Positions 33,436 through 45,200 of a stretch of 64,000 bases of DNA are shown here, piece after piece. Each line of letters begins with the position of its first letter. Within the stretch, counting starts at the first letter, position 1. The notes under the pieces are model-generated. The model saw only the letters and a program-made list of their open reading frames with translations, was not told the DNA's origin and searched no databases. A program made the translations under genes and the position numbers. Location: positions 6,081,001 through 6,145,000 of the forward strand of contig OY987266.1 in assembly GCA_963920665.1 (NCBI GenBank). The letters run 5' to 3'. Source of the stretch: Straminergon stramineum. Lineage: Eukaryota; Streptophyta; Bryopsida; Hypnales; Calliergonaceae.

Positions 33436-36400
33436 CTCCCACTTTGTGAGTGGTCAAAGGCACGAAGGCCCATCTTCTCAATCAAGGTAAGGTGTTGGGG
33501 CTTCCCAAGAGCCTTGGTCAGCACATCAGCAACCATAGATTGAGTAGGCACATACTTGAGCTCAATCACCTCAGCCTCCACTCTTTCACGAATGAAATGG
33601 TGTTGCACATCAATGTGCTTGGTCCTTGAGTGGTGGGTGGGATTCTTGGCCAAAGCAATGGCACCTTGGTTGTCACACAAAATTTGTGTGCTCCCCCCTT
33701 GCACAAGCCCAACATCAGCCAAGAGCTGCCTTAGCCAAATGGCCTCCTTGGTGCAATGGCTCATGGCCATGTACTCCGCTTCCGTTGTAGAAAGAGCTAT
33801 GGTGGGCTGCCTCTTGGAATTCCATGAAATGGCACCCACTCCAAGCATAAACACATAGCCGGTGGTGGATCTTCTATCCCCCTCATCACCCGCCCAATCC
33901 GCATCACAATACCCATGCAAACTCACTTCAGCACCTCCTAGTTGCAACTCCAAGCCAAGTGTGCCTTGAAGGTACCTCATCACCCTCTTGACCGCAGCCC
34001 AATGCTTAGGGCCATACTTGGACATGTGTTGACTCACAACACTCACCGGGAAGGCCAAATCAGGCCTTGTAGCCACCATGGCATACATCAAACAACCAAC
34101 CGCTGCCTTGTAAGGCACACCTTGCATTTCAGCCCTCACCTCCTCAAAATCAGCATCCGTGAGCTTGGGCAACTTCTCATGAGTGTCAAGGGGTGTACCT
34201 ATGGCTTTGCACTCCTCCATGTTGAACCTCTTCAAGATCTCCTCAAGGTACTTGTGTTGGCTCATGGTGATGGTGCGGGCAGCCCTATCCCTCTTGAACT
34301 CCACTCCAAGGCAATACCTCAACTCTCCAAGATCCGTCATCTCATACTCCTTGTGAAGCATAGCCTTCACTTCAAGCATCTTGGTCATGTCACTTGCAAG
34401 GAGGATCAAATCATCCACATAGAGGATCACAATCACCAAATGCTCACTACTTTGCATGGTGTACAAAGAGTGATCAGCATTTCCTCTTTGGAAGCCCTTC
34501 CTTGCAAACATGCCATCAATATCTCTATACCACGCCCTCCCGGATTGCTTCAGCCCGGGGAGGGCCTTCTTCAACTTGCATTTGAGATGCTCTTGCCCTT
34601 CTTGCAGAAAGCCTTGGGGCTGATCCATGTAGATGACCTCCTCAAGCTTGGGGTTGAGAAAAGCCGTCTTGACGTCCATTTGGTGCATCTCCAAGTCCAT
34701 GGCTGCCCCTAGAGCCACAATGCACCTAATGGTGCTGAACTTAGCAACGGGGGCAAAGGTCTCATTGAAGTCCACCCCCTCCACTTGGGAGAACCCCTTG
34801 GCAACCAGCCTTGCCTTGTACCTCACAATGTGCCCCAAAGCATCCCTCTTGGTGGAGAAAACCCACTTGCAACCCACACTTGACCTCTTGGGAGGGAGGG
34901 CAGCAAGTTCCCATGTGCCCTTGGCAATGAGGGCCTTGTACTCCTCTTGCATGGCCGCCTCCCACTTGCTTGCATCCTCACAACGCAACACCTCTCCAAG
35001 TGTGGATGGATCTCCAAGGAAAGCCACATTGGCTTGTTCTTCTTGTTGTGGGGGAAGAATGTGATTCAGCCACCAATCTCCAAGCGGCTTGCGGGTCCTT
35101 GTTGGATAACGAGGCTCCTCTTGCTCTTCCAAGGGCTGATCATGCTCTTGCACCTTGGGTGAAGTGCTTGGAGAAGGGGCAGCTGGTTTCTTCACCTTGG
35201 GTGTGGCCACCTTCTTCTTGGGCTCCACCAAGTCTCCATCTTCCTCCTCTTCCTCTCCTTCCTCTTCCATGTCCACTCTTGGAGTTGTGCCCACCATTTG
35301 GGCTGGTCCTCCACTACTCCCACTTGGGCTCATCTCCAAGAGCTTGGGATCAGCTCCTTCCTCCTCCAAGAAGGTCACATCACGACACTTGATGATGGCC
35401 TTGGTCTCCACACACATCAGCCTATAAGCCTTGGTTCCCTCACAATAGCCAAGGAAAAGACACTTGGTGCCCTTGGCATCCAACTTGGTCCTCTTGGCAC
35501 TTGGCACCAAGGCATAGGCAATGCACCCAAAGGTGCGCATGTGAGACACATGAGGTCTGATTCCACTCCAAGCTTCTTGGGGTGTCTTGCTTGTCAAAGC
35601 TTGTGTAGGGCACCGGTTCCTTGTATACACCGCATTGGACACGGCCTCCCCCCAAAGCTCATACTTCAGCCCTTGGCCATGAATCATGGACCTAGCCATC
35701 TCCACAATGGTTCGATTCGCACGCTCCGCTACGCCGTTTTGTTGAGGAGTGTAAGGTGCTGATGTGTGGTGCTCAATGCCATGAGCCTTCAAGAAGGCCT
35801 CAAAGGCCTTGGACACATACTCTCCTCCATTATCCGATCGCAGCACCTTCACCTTGCAATCAGATTGGGCCTCCACAAGGGCCTTCCAAGTCTCAAAACG
35901 CCCAAACACTTCACTCTTGCACTTCAGCATGTACACCCAAATCTTGCGTGAGAAATCATCAATGAAAGTCACAAAATACCTTGCTCCTCCTATGGATGGT
36001 GTCTTCATTGGCCCACACACATCTGAATGGACAAGCTCCAAGGGCTTGCTGGCCCTTGTGGCCCCATCCTTGGGGAAGGGCTGCCTTGCTTGTTTCCCCT
36101 CTATGCACCCCTTGCACACCAACGAACTCCAATCATGCTTGCAAGAAGAGAGGTTCAGCCCCTTCACAATGTGTTGGAGGCTCTTCATGCTCTTCACATT
36201 CAAGTGCCCAAGCCTCCTATGCCAAAGCCCCACAAGGTCTTCATGAGCTGATCCTTGGGCCACACAAGCCATGGAAGTGCCATTCACCTTGGTGAAGTGG
36301 AGGTGGTACAAATTGCCCTCACGGGGGGCTGATGCAATCAAAACACCACTAGGAGACCTCACCACACACCCCACCATGTTGAAGTGCACCTTCAAACCTC

Positions 36401-37472
36401 CCAAAGACAATTGGCTCACGGAAATCAGATTTGCATGCAACCTAGGGACATGGAGGGCCTTTTGGATCTGAATCCTCTTGGTCTTCCCCTCCACTTGCAC
36501 CTCCACAAGAATCTCCCCCATGCCAAGGGCCTCCACCATGCCATTGTCTCCCAAATGAATCCTCTTCCCCACAATGGGCTGATAGGTGTGGAAGGCATCT
36601 CTATGGCTAGTCATGTGTTGAGTGGCCCCCGAATCCACAATCCAAGTGAACATGTTGGCCTTCTCCCCTCCTCCATAGGTGGCAAAGGCAAAGTCCTCTT
36701 CATCCTCCACTTGGCAAGCTTGGTGTGCACTCCCCTTGTCTTTGGCTTGGCTGCCCTTGCAATGCTTAGCAATGTGGCCTGATTTGCCACAATTGAAGCA
36801 CGTCCTTGTCTCCTTGAACGCCTTGGTGTTGCCTCCCTTGCCATGTCTTGATACAAGGGCTGATCCCTCCCCTTGGGCCTCATTTTCCTTACGCTTGGTC
36901 ATCTCATGCATCAAGCGTGCCGTCACAAACTCCATGGTCAGCTCCTTGGTGGGTCTTGTCTCCAAGGCGGTGATGAGGTACTCATAGGAGGGTGGCAAAC
37001 TCTCCAACAAGGTCATCACCACATCTCCATCCGTGACGGGGGCCTCCAAGCAAGCAAGCTGATCCGCAAGGGCCTTGATCTTGTTGACATGATCCAAGAT
37101 GTCATCCTCCTCTTGCATCTTCATAGTGAAGAACTTGCGCCTTAGAAAGAGAATGTTTGAGAGGCTCTTGGTCTCATGGATGTTGCAAAGGGTGGTCCAT
37201 GCTTGGGCTGGTCCTTTGCAATGGCGGATGTGAGCAATTTGCCGGTCCACAAGATTGATGGCTATGAGAGCAAAGGCCTTCTTCTCCTTCCTCTCAAACG
37301 CCTTCTTGGTCTTCAAATCCGCATCTTCACTTGGAGGCTCCTCACTCCCATCCACCACCTCCCACAAATCCTTCTCCGCAAGAATCATCTCCATCTTGAA
37401 CTTCCACATCCCAAAATTCTCCCCATTGAACTTGTCAATGATCCGGACGCCCTCTCCTCCACTTGAGGCCAT
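33366..37472 (-). CDS. Copia gag-pol polyprotein, 1,368 aa, intact
   Basis: One uninterrupted frame encodes everything needed for copy-and-paste transposition. Gag comprises residues 1-220, with a CCHC zinc knuckle at 225-238 (CFNCGKSGHIAKHC). The protease active site is D280-S-G. Integrase has a His/Cys zinc-binding region near 418-456 and catalytic D484, D547 and E583. An acidic/Pro-Lys linker lies at 710-790. Reverse transcriptase spans about 850-1100 with YVDD at 1018-1021. RNase H includes D1190 and E1231 (STTEAEY). All catalytic residues I can check are present. The frame is markedly more GC-rich than the surrounding DNA. It runs 70 bp into the 3' LTR. It is probably expressed from the 5' LTR at 38531-38775. 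Confidence 0.97.
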   Translation of the reverse strand: MASSGGEGVRIIDKFNGENFGMWKFKMEMILAEKDLWEVVDGSEEPPSEDADLKTKKAFERKEKKAFALIAINLVDRQIAHIRHCKGPAQAWTTLCNIHETKSLSNILFLRRKFFTMKMQEEDDILDHVNKIKALADQLACLEAPVTDGDVVMTLLESLPPSYEYLITALETRPTKELTMEFVTARLMHEMTKRKENEAQGEGSALVSRHGKGGNTKAFKETRTCFNCGKSGHIAKHCKGSQAKDKGSAHQACQVEDEEDFAFATYGGGEKANMFTWIVDSGATQHMTSHRDAFHTYQPIVGKRIHLGDNGMVEALGMGEILVEVQVEGKTKRIQIQKALHVPRLHANLISVSQLSLGGLKVHFNMVGCVVRSPSGVLIASAPREGNLYHLHFTKVNGTSMACVAQGSAHEDLVGLWHRRLGHLNVKSMKSLQHIVKGLNLSSCKHDWSSLVCKGCIEGKQARQPFPKDGATRASKPLELVHSDVCGPMKTPSIGGARYFVTFIDDFSRKIWVYMLKCKSEVFGRFETWKALVEAQSDCKVKVLRSDNGGEYVSKAFEAFLKAHGIEHHTSAPYTPQQNGVAERANRTIVEMARSMIHGQGLKYELWGEAVSNAVYTRNRCPTQALTSKTPQEAWSGIRPHVSHMRTFGCIAYALVPSAKRTKLDAKGTKCLFLGYCEGTKAYRLMCVETKAIIKCRDVTFLEEEGADPKLLEMSPSGSSGGPAQMVGTTPRVDMEEEGEEEEEDGDLVEPKKKVATPKVKKPAAPSPSTSPKVQEHDQPLEEQEEPRYPTRTRKPLGDWWLNHILPPQQEEQANVAFLGDPSTLGEVLRCEDASKWEAAMQEEYKALIAKGTWELAALPPKRSSVGCKWVFSTKRDALGHIVRYKARLVAKGFSQVEGVDFNETFAPVAKFSTIRCIVALGAAMDLEMHQMDVKTAFLNPKLEEVIYMDQPQGFLQEGQEHLKCKLKKALPGLKQSGRAWYRDIDGMFARKGFQRGNADHSLYTMQSSEHLVIVILYVDDLILLASDMTKMLEVKAMLHKEYEMTDLGELRYCLGVEFKRDRAARTITMSQHKYLEEILKRFNMEECKAIGTPLDTHEKLPKLTDADFEEVRAEMQGVPYKAAVGCLMYAMVATRPDLAFPVSVVSQHMSKYGPKHWAAVKRVMRYLQGTLGLELQLGGAEVSLHGYCDADWAGDEGDRRSTTGYVFMLGVGAISWNSKRQPTIALSTTEAEYMAMSHCTKEAIWLRQLLADVGLVQGGSTQILCDNQGAIALAKNPTHHSRTKHIDVQHHFIRERVEAEVIELKYVPTQSMVADVLTKALGKPQHLTLIEKMGLRAFDHSQSGSVEDHVHISVDSVHSALGVGLDS

Positions 37473-38530
37473 GTTGAATCAGCTCCCACTTGTTGGCAGC
37501 ACCCACAAGGTCTCCAATCTGAATTCAGCCCCCCCAAAACTCCCTTGGGGCGAATTGGGCTGAAATGGGACCAATCAGCCCTCACAAGCACCTTGCAACC
37601 CTAAGAACGCCACACCACACCTCACAAGCACAAGACTTCCTCTCCACACCAAATCAGACCCTAATGAAGCTCACAACCACCACATGCTCGTCATGGGCTG
37701 GTTCTACTTCAAAATCACAATTCTCCTCACAATTCTCCTCACAAATTGGATCCTCCACACTCCAAAGATCTCAAAGCTTGCAATCAGCCCTAGATTGAAG
37801 CTCCCACTCACAATGAGCACCTCATGGACTACAATGGGCTCAACCAGCCCTACTTGGCTCACCAAGTCACTCAAGAACCCCAATTGGGTGTCACTCTCTC
37901 TCAATGACACAAATCAGCCCTCTTGAGTTCACAATGTCCACTATTAGGTCTCACACACTCACAAGGGCACAAACCAGCCCTTTGGCTTCACAAAGTCCTC
38001 TACTTGGTCTCACACACTCACAAGGGCACAAATCAGCCCTCTTAGAATCACAATTTCGTCTCACTCACTCACAAGGACACCACTCAACCCTCAATGCATG
38101 GAAACGCCTAATGCAACCCACAAATGCTCCCAAGCCTCACCAAGGACTCTCACAAGATTGCAATTGCCAAAATGACAATCACCAATGTACCCAAGTGCAC
38201 AATCAGCCCCAATGGGCTGCCAATGTACACTTGCAAGCACAAACTCAAACAAGGAGCATGAAACCAGCCCTAACAAGGTCTGATTTCAATCATGAGCAAT
38301 CTCACACTCAAAAATGAACTCCAAACCTCACAAACCAGCCCACAAAAGCTCAAAACAAAAGATGGAATTCAAAGACTTTTTTTTCTTTGTTTTGAAAATT
38401 TTACTCACACCATATGGTTTGTAGGTGACCAAGAGCCCAAATTCAGTATGCTCCTCCAAGCTCCAAGAACTTCTCCAAATGACTTGAATTTCTCCCTCAT
38501 GTGCAACGCCAAGTGCGTGGGCCCATAACC
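37473..38530 (-). other. Copia 5' leader with short tandem repeats
   Basis: This is the untranslated leader between the 5' LTR and gag, about 1.06 kb. A 60-bp unit containing CTCACACACTCACAAGGGCAC is repeated about three times at 37912-38100 (plus-strand coordinates). The word CAGCCC recurs throughout. Open frames on the plus strand are antisense shadows. Confidence 0.8.
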
Positions 38531-38775
38531 TATTGAGTTTTGAATGGAGAAAGGCTTTACTTAGATGGTAGAAGATACCAAGGCCCATGAATGGGCTGAA
38601 CATAAGCATAAAGCCTTTCACTAGTTATCCACAAACCATGTGGGATAACTAGCAACCTTGGGCTGCCTTTGACTACAAGCAACACCCAATACACTCTAAG
38701 TCGAACTATGAGTCTAATCCTACTCCTAGGGCTGAATGTACACTATCTACACTAATATGTACATGATCTTCAACA
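38531..38775 (-). repeat. Copia 5' LTR
   Basis: 245 bp, identical to 33191-33435. It presumably carries the promoter. Confidence 0.97.
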
Positions 38776-38780
38776 AAAAT

Positions 38781-41742
38781 AAAGATTGAAAAGACTCCAA
38801 TTTAGTAGATCTTTGGACGGCAAAATGTTTTTGAAGAAAATCATAAATTTAATAAGCAATAATAGTTTAGAAATTTTGGTGAATTCAGAATTTTATTTTT
38901 TGAAATGAATAAATTAAATATTCATAAATTATAAGTTGTATATTTTAGATATGAAATTTAGAAAAAACAAGTTTCAAATTTTATAATTTACAAATTTGTA
39001 GATTTTATTAAGAACTAAAAAGGTTGAAAGTTCTACTCCACAAAATTCCAAAATCTTCAATCAATCGTCATTGATAACAGGGAGAGCGACAAAGATATGA
39101 ATATAGCTAGAAGATATTATTATGGTTGAAAACAAACTTCTTTGTCTTTCTACAATTTGAAAATCAATAGACTAGGTCTTAGGACCAAAGTTCAAATGGC
39201 AAGAAATTGTTTAACTTTAAAAATTTATGAACTTTTGAATTGAAATAGGAACTACACTTAATCATCTTCATTAAAGCATTTGGATTCAAATTTTAAAATA
39301 TCTTTTTATATATTTTATATGGTTGAATTTGTAAATCAGAATAAAAGTGAGCTATTATTTTCAAGAATACTTTCAAAAAAACATCTCTTTTGATCCATAG
39401 ATTAAGCATCTTCTTCTAACTTCTATACTAAAATCAAAAATATTTTCTTTTATTGAGGGAATTTCCATCACCATCCAATGCAAACAAACTCAAAGAACTT
39501 TCAAAAATTGAATGACAAATTACAATCTTTCATCTAGGATTATTCATTTAAAATCATATATAAGACACTTTTCATCTTTAACAATAGCTAGAGTTTATTG
39601 GAGTATAAAAATGGTTAATATTGAATTGATTTTTTAATAAACTTGCTACAAATATGCTAATCATCTATACAATAATATCAACAATTGATAATATGATACT
39701 ATAATGGTAGTTACGTACATGTGTGAGCATTTGTCAATGTATCATATATAATGTGGTCTTTAAAAAAATTTATACTTCATACAATTCAATGAATTTCACT
39801 TCATTAAAATAATACATATTTTGAAAATATTTATTTCAGTAATTTTTATTGATCTATATCAAGTATTAATGTCAATCCCATATGTTGATTTTATAGGGCT
39901 TTGGGTTTTAAAATAACCTTGAAATATTAGACCTTCTATTTTTAGGTCTTGTTTTCATCTTTGAATCAAGGAAGTGGAATTAATTATTTGATTGAAAGTT
40001 TAATTTACAAAATTTATATATAAATGGGAGGTCATTATTTCATTTTCTATTCTTTGTATAGTATACACTTGTTTTTTCCTTAAATTGGAAACATGTGATT
40101 CTTTTAACACATTTCTTGTAGTTTTGATACCTTGAGTTCCTACCAAGTTAGTGAATCGATTGTTCTCAAATATGGTTGGAGAATACATTGAAATGAAGAC
40201 TTGGATAGACAAATAAAAAGGTAAAAAAATATATTTCTATTTTTCAATTAGAAATGAAATATTATTTGTGCATATCTTATAATTGTTAATTTTATATTAA
40301 TTAAACAATTTTTTTTTATAATATATTTGAAGATATCTAAGAAAATAAATTTGAGATTAGTTGAACATTATAACTTCTAGAGATGCAATAGATAATACTT
40401 TGTATGATATGTATATGAAATATTTGAAGTCACATCATTGTGAAAATCTGAAAAGAAATACTCAAATAAATGAGTACAATTTGGCTAAAGAACCCTATGA
40501 ATTTAAATAGTTAGTATGCATTGTTGAATAATATAAATGGATGTTATTTATTCTTTAATGATCAAATAAAATATTAAATCTACTTAGATATGAAGTTATA
40601 ATTCCAAAGTATTTTAAAAGAACTAAAATTTTTAAACATTCTTTTTTAATATTAGATAAATTCAATAAGTTGTGAAATATTAATCTTCTTTAAATTAAAT
40701 TGCATTTGATTTTTATTCAAATTGTTTTTTTTAATTTGGAGTGATAGTGCAATATAATTTCTTTATCTTCATGTAGTTTAATCAAATTGATTTGCATAAT
40801 CTATAGATTTGAATTTAGATTTCACCAATGCAATCTTTAACTAAAAAAGCCTTAGATGTTGTTTTGCATGTTAATTAATATAAAATTTGCAAGTATTAAT
40901 ATTTAAAGAAAGCTCAAATTCAAATATCAAGGACCTATCACAATTAAGTTTTTGAATATGAACAATAAACTATAGAAATATCTACAATGATGAAAATAAA
41001 TTTGATAATACGTCAATTGTAAGAATTTTAATGTATAATATGTCATTATATTAATTTTTTAATGTATTTCTATTTTTATAAATTAAAAATGGTATTTTTT
41101 ATTTAATTAAAAAATAAATGGAATCTTTTATTTATAAAAATAATAAATAAAATTCCTAGATTTCTTGCATCAAATTAAAAATTTCAACTTGTTTTAGTTT
41201 TAAATTTTGATTCAATGAATTTATCACCCTTCACTAATGGATTTTAATTTCAAAATGATTTTATACTCTTAAAAAAATAGTACTTTTGTATTGAATATTT
41301 ATGGCATAATAGAATATTACATTTTCCATCAAATTTTTGTAGTTATTAAAAAATTATATCTTACTTCAATGTAAACACTTGATTTTTTTTATATTACATT
41401 TAAAAAATAATATTACATATTTATGCACTATTGGTTTGGCCATAGATTTAGTTGTTCTACAAAAACTATTTATATTGTCTTTTAATTAAAAACTTAAATC
41501 TTAAAATGAGATAATTTTGAATTTATATTTTGAATTATAATTAAGATAATATAATACTATAATTTTGTAGTTGATGTAGCAAAGAATTATAGATTTGACA
41601 AATGTAAATGATTGCATTGTTGTTTGTAGAAAAAAGACAAAAAGAGAGACAAAGAACTCTAGTCTTATGACTACCATGAATGAAGAATATGTTGGAGATA
41701 GTTCTACTATTTAAATCTTAAATTGTTTGTAGATTTCATAAA
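38781..41742. other. AT-rich intergenic DNA upstream of the giant coiled-coil gene
   Basis: No coding frame of note. An acceptor-like TTTGTAG at 41726-41732 just before the ATG suggests an upstream 5' UTR exon, perhaps around 41630-41700. That stretch contains a short upstream open frame beginning ATGACTACCATG. Confidence 0.4.
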
Positions 41743-42207
41743 ATGGAAGAGGAAAGTCCTTCATTCATGGAAGAAAATGAATTGATATCATTTCCTTCCT
41801 CTAAAGTTGCAGATGAAGAAGAATGTTTGACTTGGGAACAAAAAAATTTCAATACCAATAATACCAAGAATCCTAAAAAAAGACGTCTTATTATTACAAC
41901 AATGTTAGAAGAACCTGTAAGTATAAGAAGATTGAAATTCTCATGTTTCAATACTAACAGATATAGTAATTATTATTATGAAGTCTAAAAATAATGTTAT
42001 ATGTACTCCATATTTAAATCCTGAAATTTTTGGAATCAAGAGGTCACTCTTTTGTAAAGGAAGGGAACACTTCATAATGTATGGTAATTTATGGAGGGAT
42101 AGAAATAATACATATTATCTATAGAATACATAAAATATTGAATAATTGAATAATTTATCTAGTTACATTTTAAAATATTTTTGATAGTACTATTGTGTTA
42201 CTATTTA

Positions 42208-42247
<40 letters not shown>

Positions 42248-45200
42248 TTTCATCCAAAGCAATAATACAAAAATTTATACTTTTCCCATATATTTTTTAA
42301 GAACATGAAAGTGACCTAGAAGCTCTTCAATAAATCTCTTTATTAAGTTTATTTATTTATCTTTATCCTTATATATTAAATTTGACTCTACAGATTTTGA
42401 TTGAAATACGACCTAATTTAGTAGAATCATTGGCTCATCCACTAGTGAGTAATTCCACTCAATGTAATGTTATTGAAAATAGGGGTCATGAGAAAAAAAC
42501 ATGTTTAAAACATATGAATTTGTGGAACAAACTTTATCAAGTTATACATGATGCAAATACTTTAAATTTTTGTGAAGATGATTGGTTTGAAAAACAAAGT
42601 GAGGTTGAAAATTCACTAATTGGTATGGATAAGCAAGGTGAGGTTGAAGATTCACTAATTGATATAGAAAAGAAAGGTGATGTTGAAGATTTACTAATTG
42701 GTGTAGATAAGAAAGGTGAGGTTGAAGAGTTAGTAATTGGCATAGAAAAGAAAGGTGAGGTTGAAGAGACAATAATTGGTATAGAAAAGAAAGGTGAGGT
42801 TGAAGAGTTAGTAATCAGCATGGAAAAGAAAGGTGAGGTTGAAGATTCACAAATTGGTATACAAAAGGAAATAAATTGTAGTGAATTATGGCCTAAAATT
42901 TGTACTCAAGCTTTAGATAAGATAATATTTTTGAAACAAAACATTAAAAAAGTAATGGAAGAAAAGGAAGAAGAAAAGGAAAGATGTAATATGCTTTTAA
43001 CAAATCAAAATGATTTGGAAAAGCAAATTGAATTAGAAAAAGATATGCATAGTCAAGATTGTAAAAAGCTTGAAGCCATCATTTTCGAATTGAAAAATCA
43101 AGTTACAAGTCAAGCAGAAGAAATTAGAAGATTATGGATAGAGAATATTGCAAATGAAAGTGATGAATTGATTACAAAATCCAATGATATCATACATGAA
43201 GAAGAGACACCAAAAACAGAACAACGCATCATAGAATTGGAACATCAATTAGCGAAGTCACTAGAACAACATAAAGTCATATCTAAAGATCAAGAAATTC
43301 AATGTGAATTTCACAAGTTAAATGATAATGAATATTCAAATAATCATGAGGTAATGCTCCTTAAGAACTTTGAATATGATAATCTTAGATTGAAAATTGA
43401 AGAACTAGAAAAAAAAAATACAAGATTGCATAGTAGTAGAATTTCAATATTTGATTCAATTTCAATCTATCAAAAAAATTATTAAAATACATAGTGAGAA
43501 ATCATTTATATTAAAGTTGTATATATGTGATTATAAATAAATACCAGTTTTGACTCATGAATAAATTGCAAAGATTTCATAAAATTGTAAAACTATGAAA
43601 GCTTGAAAACAAACTATCCTTTCAAATTATCCAATATAATAAGATTGTTATTATTAATACTATTATAATTTATAATGATTGGAATGTGATTCCAGTTACA
43701 ACATCAAGAGAAGATTACATCATCTTCAAGTATTAATAAGAATAACAATGACCAAATAATTGATTATGAATCTTTGGTCAAAGAACGTGATAATTTAAAG
43801 AAAAAGCTTGAAAAAGTTAATCATGATTTCAATCGAACAACAAGCAAGCTTCATGAAAATGTAGCAAAAAGACGCAGGTTAGAGGTGAGAAATTCTAAAG
43901 TCTCAACAATATTTAATTATTAAATTTTTATTAGGTTAGATTTTTTGTTTTATTCTAACATTGATATTTAATGTTAAAATTGAAATCTTACAATCATTTG
44001 AAATAATAAATTTTTCAAGAAATTTAATCAAAAATCATTATTTAATTCTAGTATTTCAGGCAGAAAGTGAAGGTGAAAAAGAACAACGTTCTAATCTGGC
44101 TGCAGCATTATATGAATTAGAAGGTGAAGTAGAAGTAACCATATCAACAATCAATTCATTACAATCTACTACTTTTGAAAGTATGGCTACATTAACAAAT
44201 GATTTACAAGACTTTGAGGTTGAAAATTAAAACCATCCAAAAATAATTTGAATGATATTCTATTCTATTCTATTATATTATATACTCCACTTTTCTCAAA
44301 ACAAATTTGTGGTTTTAGTTGAAAACTATGGAGCACCATGAATTTATTTTGAGATGGAGGGAATACTACATTAGAAATAATGAATTAATTTAAAATTGAG
44401 ATTTTTCAATAAATTTAAATCTTGAATAATGTGATTAGTATTTTGAATTGTTTTCATTAGGAAGCATTGGAGAAGTGTTTAATTTCCAATAATTTAGAAT
44501 CTAACTTTTCCATTGAGAATGACAATGAAATAATCAAATCATTAGATAATGATATTAAACAAAATTCTATTCAAAATCTTGAAAGAACAAGTTCAAACAT
44601 ATTTAAAGGTATCCCAGATACCAAATCTATTATTTCAAAGCTAACTGAAGGACATGAAAATCTATTGGCTGAAATTAGCAATGTAAGAAAAGCTATTTAT
44701 CGAGTATTAAAAAGTCATAAATGTCAAATGCACATAGTAGGAAAAGAAATGACATCCAAGTTAGAAAATATAGAATCTGAAAAAGAAACACTTCATTGGA
44801 AAATAAAAGTTTTTGAAGAAGAAAACAAAAATCTTCAAGAAGATAATTCAAGATTACAACAAGAAGTGTCTTCCTTAAAACATGCAAAATCTACATTGAA
44901 TTTGAAACTAAAAGATTTAGAAAAAGAGATGGAAGATTTTCAAGAAAGCTTAAAAAATCTTCGTGAAGAAAATAGAAGGCTTTTAAAGGAGGCTAAGTGG
45001 AAATTAGTTGGCAAACAAGGAGGGTACCAAGAATCTCTATTTGTTCATGAATGGGAAAAGAAATTACAAAAATTAGAAGGCGATTATGAATTAATACGAC
45101 ATGCTAAAAAAGTATTTATCTTTGATTTTGATTTTTTTACTATTACAATCAAATTAAAACTAATGAAAAAAAGAAATGAAATTCAAAATTTACAATGTCA

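Larger units (their letters stand above)
33191..38775 (-). mobile_element. Young full-length Copia LTR retrotransposon
   Basis: A 5,585-bp element on the minus strand. LTRs of 245 bp (33191-33435 and 38531-38775) are identical base for base in my reading, and a 5-bp AAAAT duplication lies at 33186-33190 and 38776-38780. In element orientation the LTR begins TGTTGAAGATC and ends CTCAATA. A purine tract (AAAGTGGGAG) sits just before the 3' LTR at about 33436-33446. Immediately after the 5' LTR the sequence is GGTTATGGGCCCACGC, not the common TGGTATCAGAGC primer site. Integrase precedes reverse transcriptase, which makes it Copia. Identical LTRs and an unbroken frame indicate very recent insertion. 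Confidence 0.97.

Noticed and set aside
33556..37466. Several long plus-strand frames over the Copia element
   Set aside because: They are antisense shadows of the intact minus-strand gag-pol frame.
33194..38775. Copia LTR boundary at TGAGTT (33194) giving a 242-bp LTR
   Set aside because: The shared TAT before it and the AAAAT duplication place the boundary at 33191 and the LTR at 245 bp.
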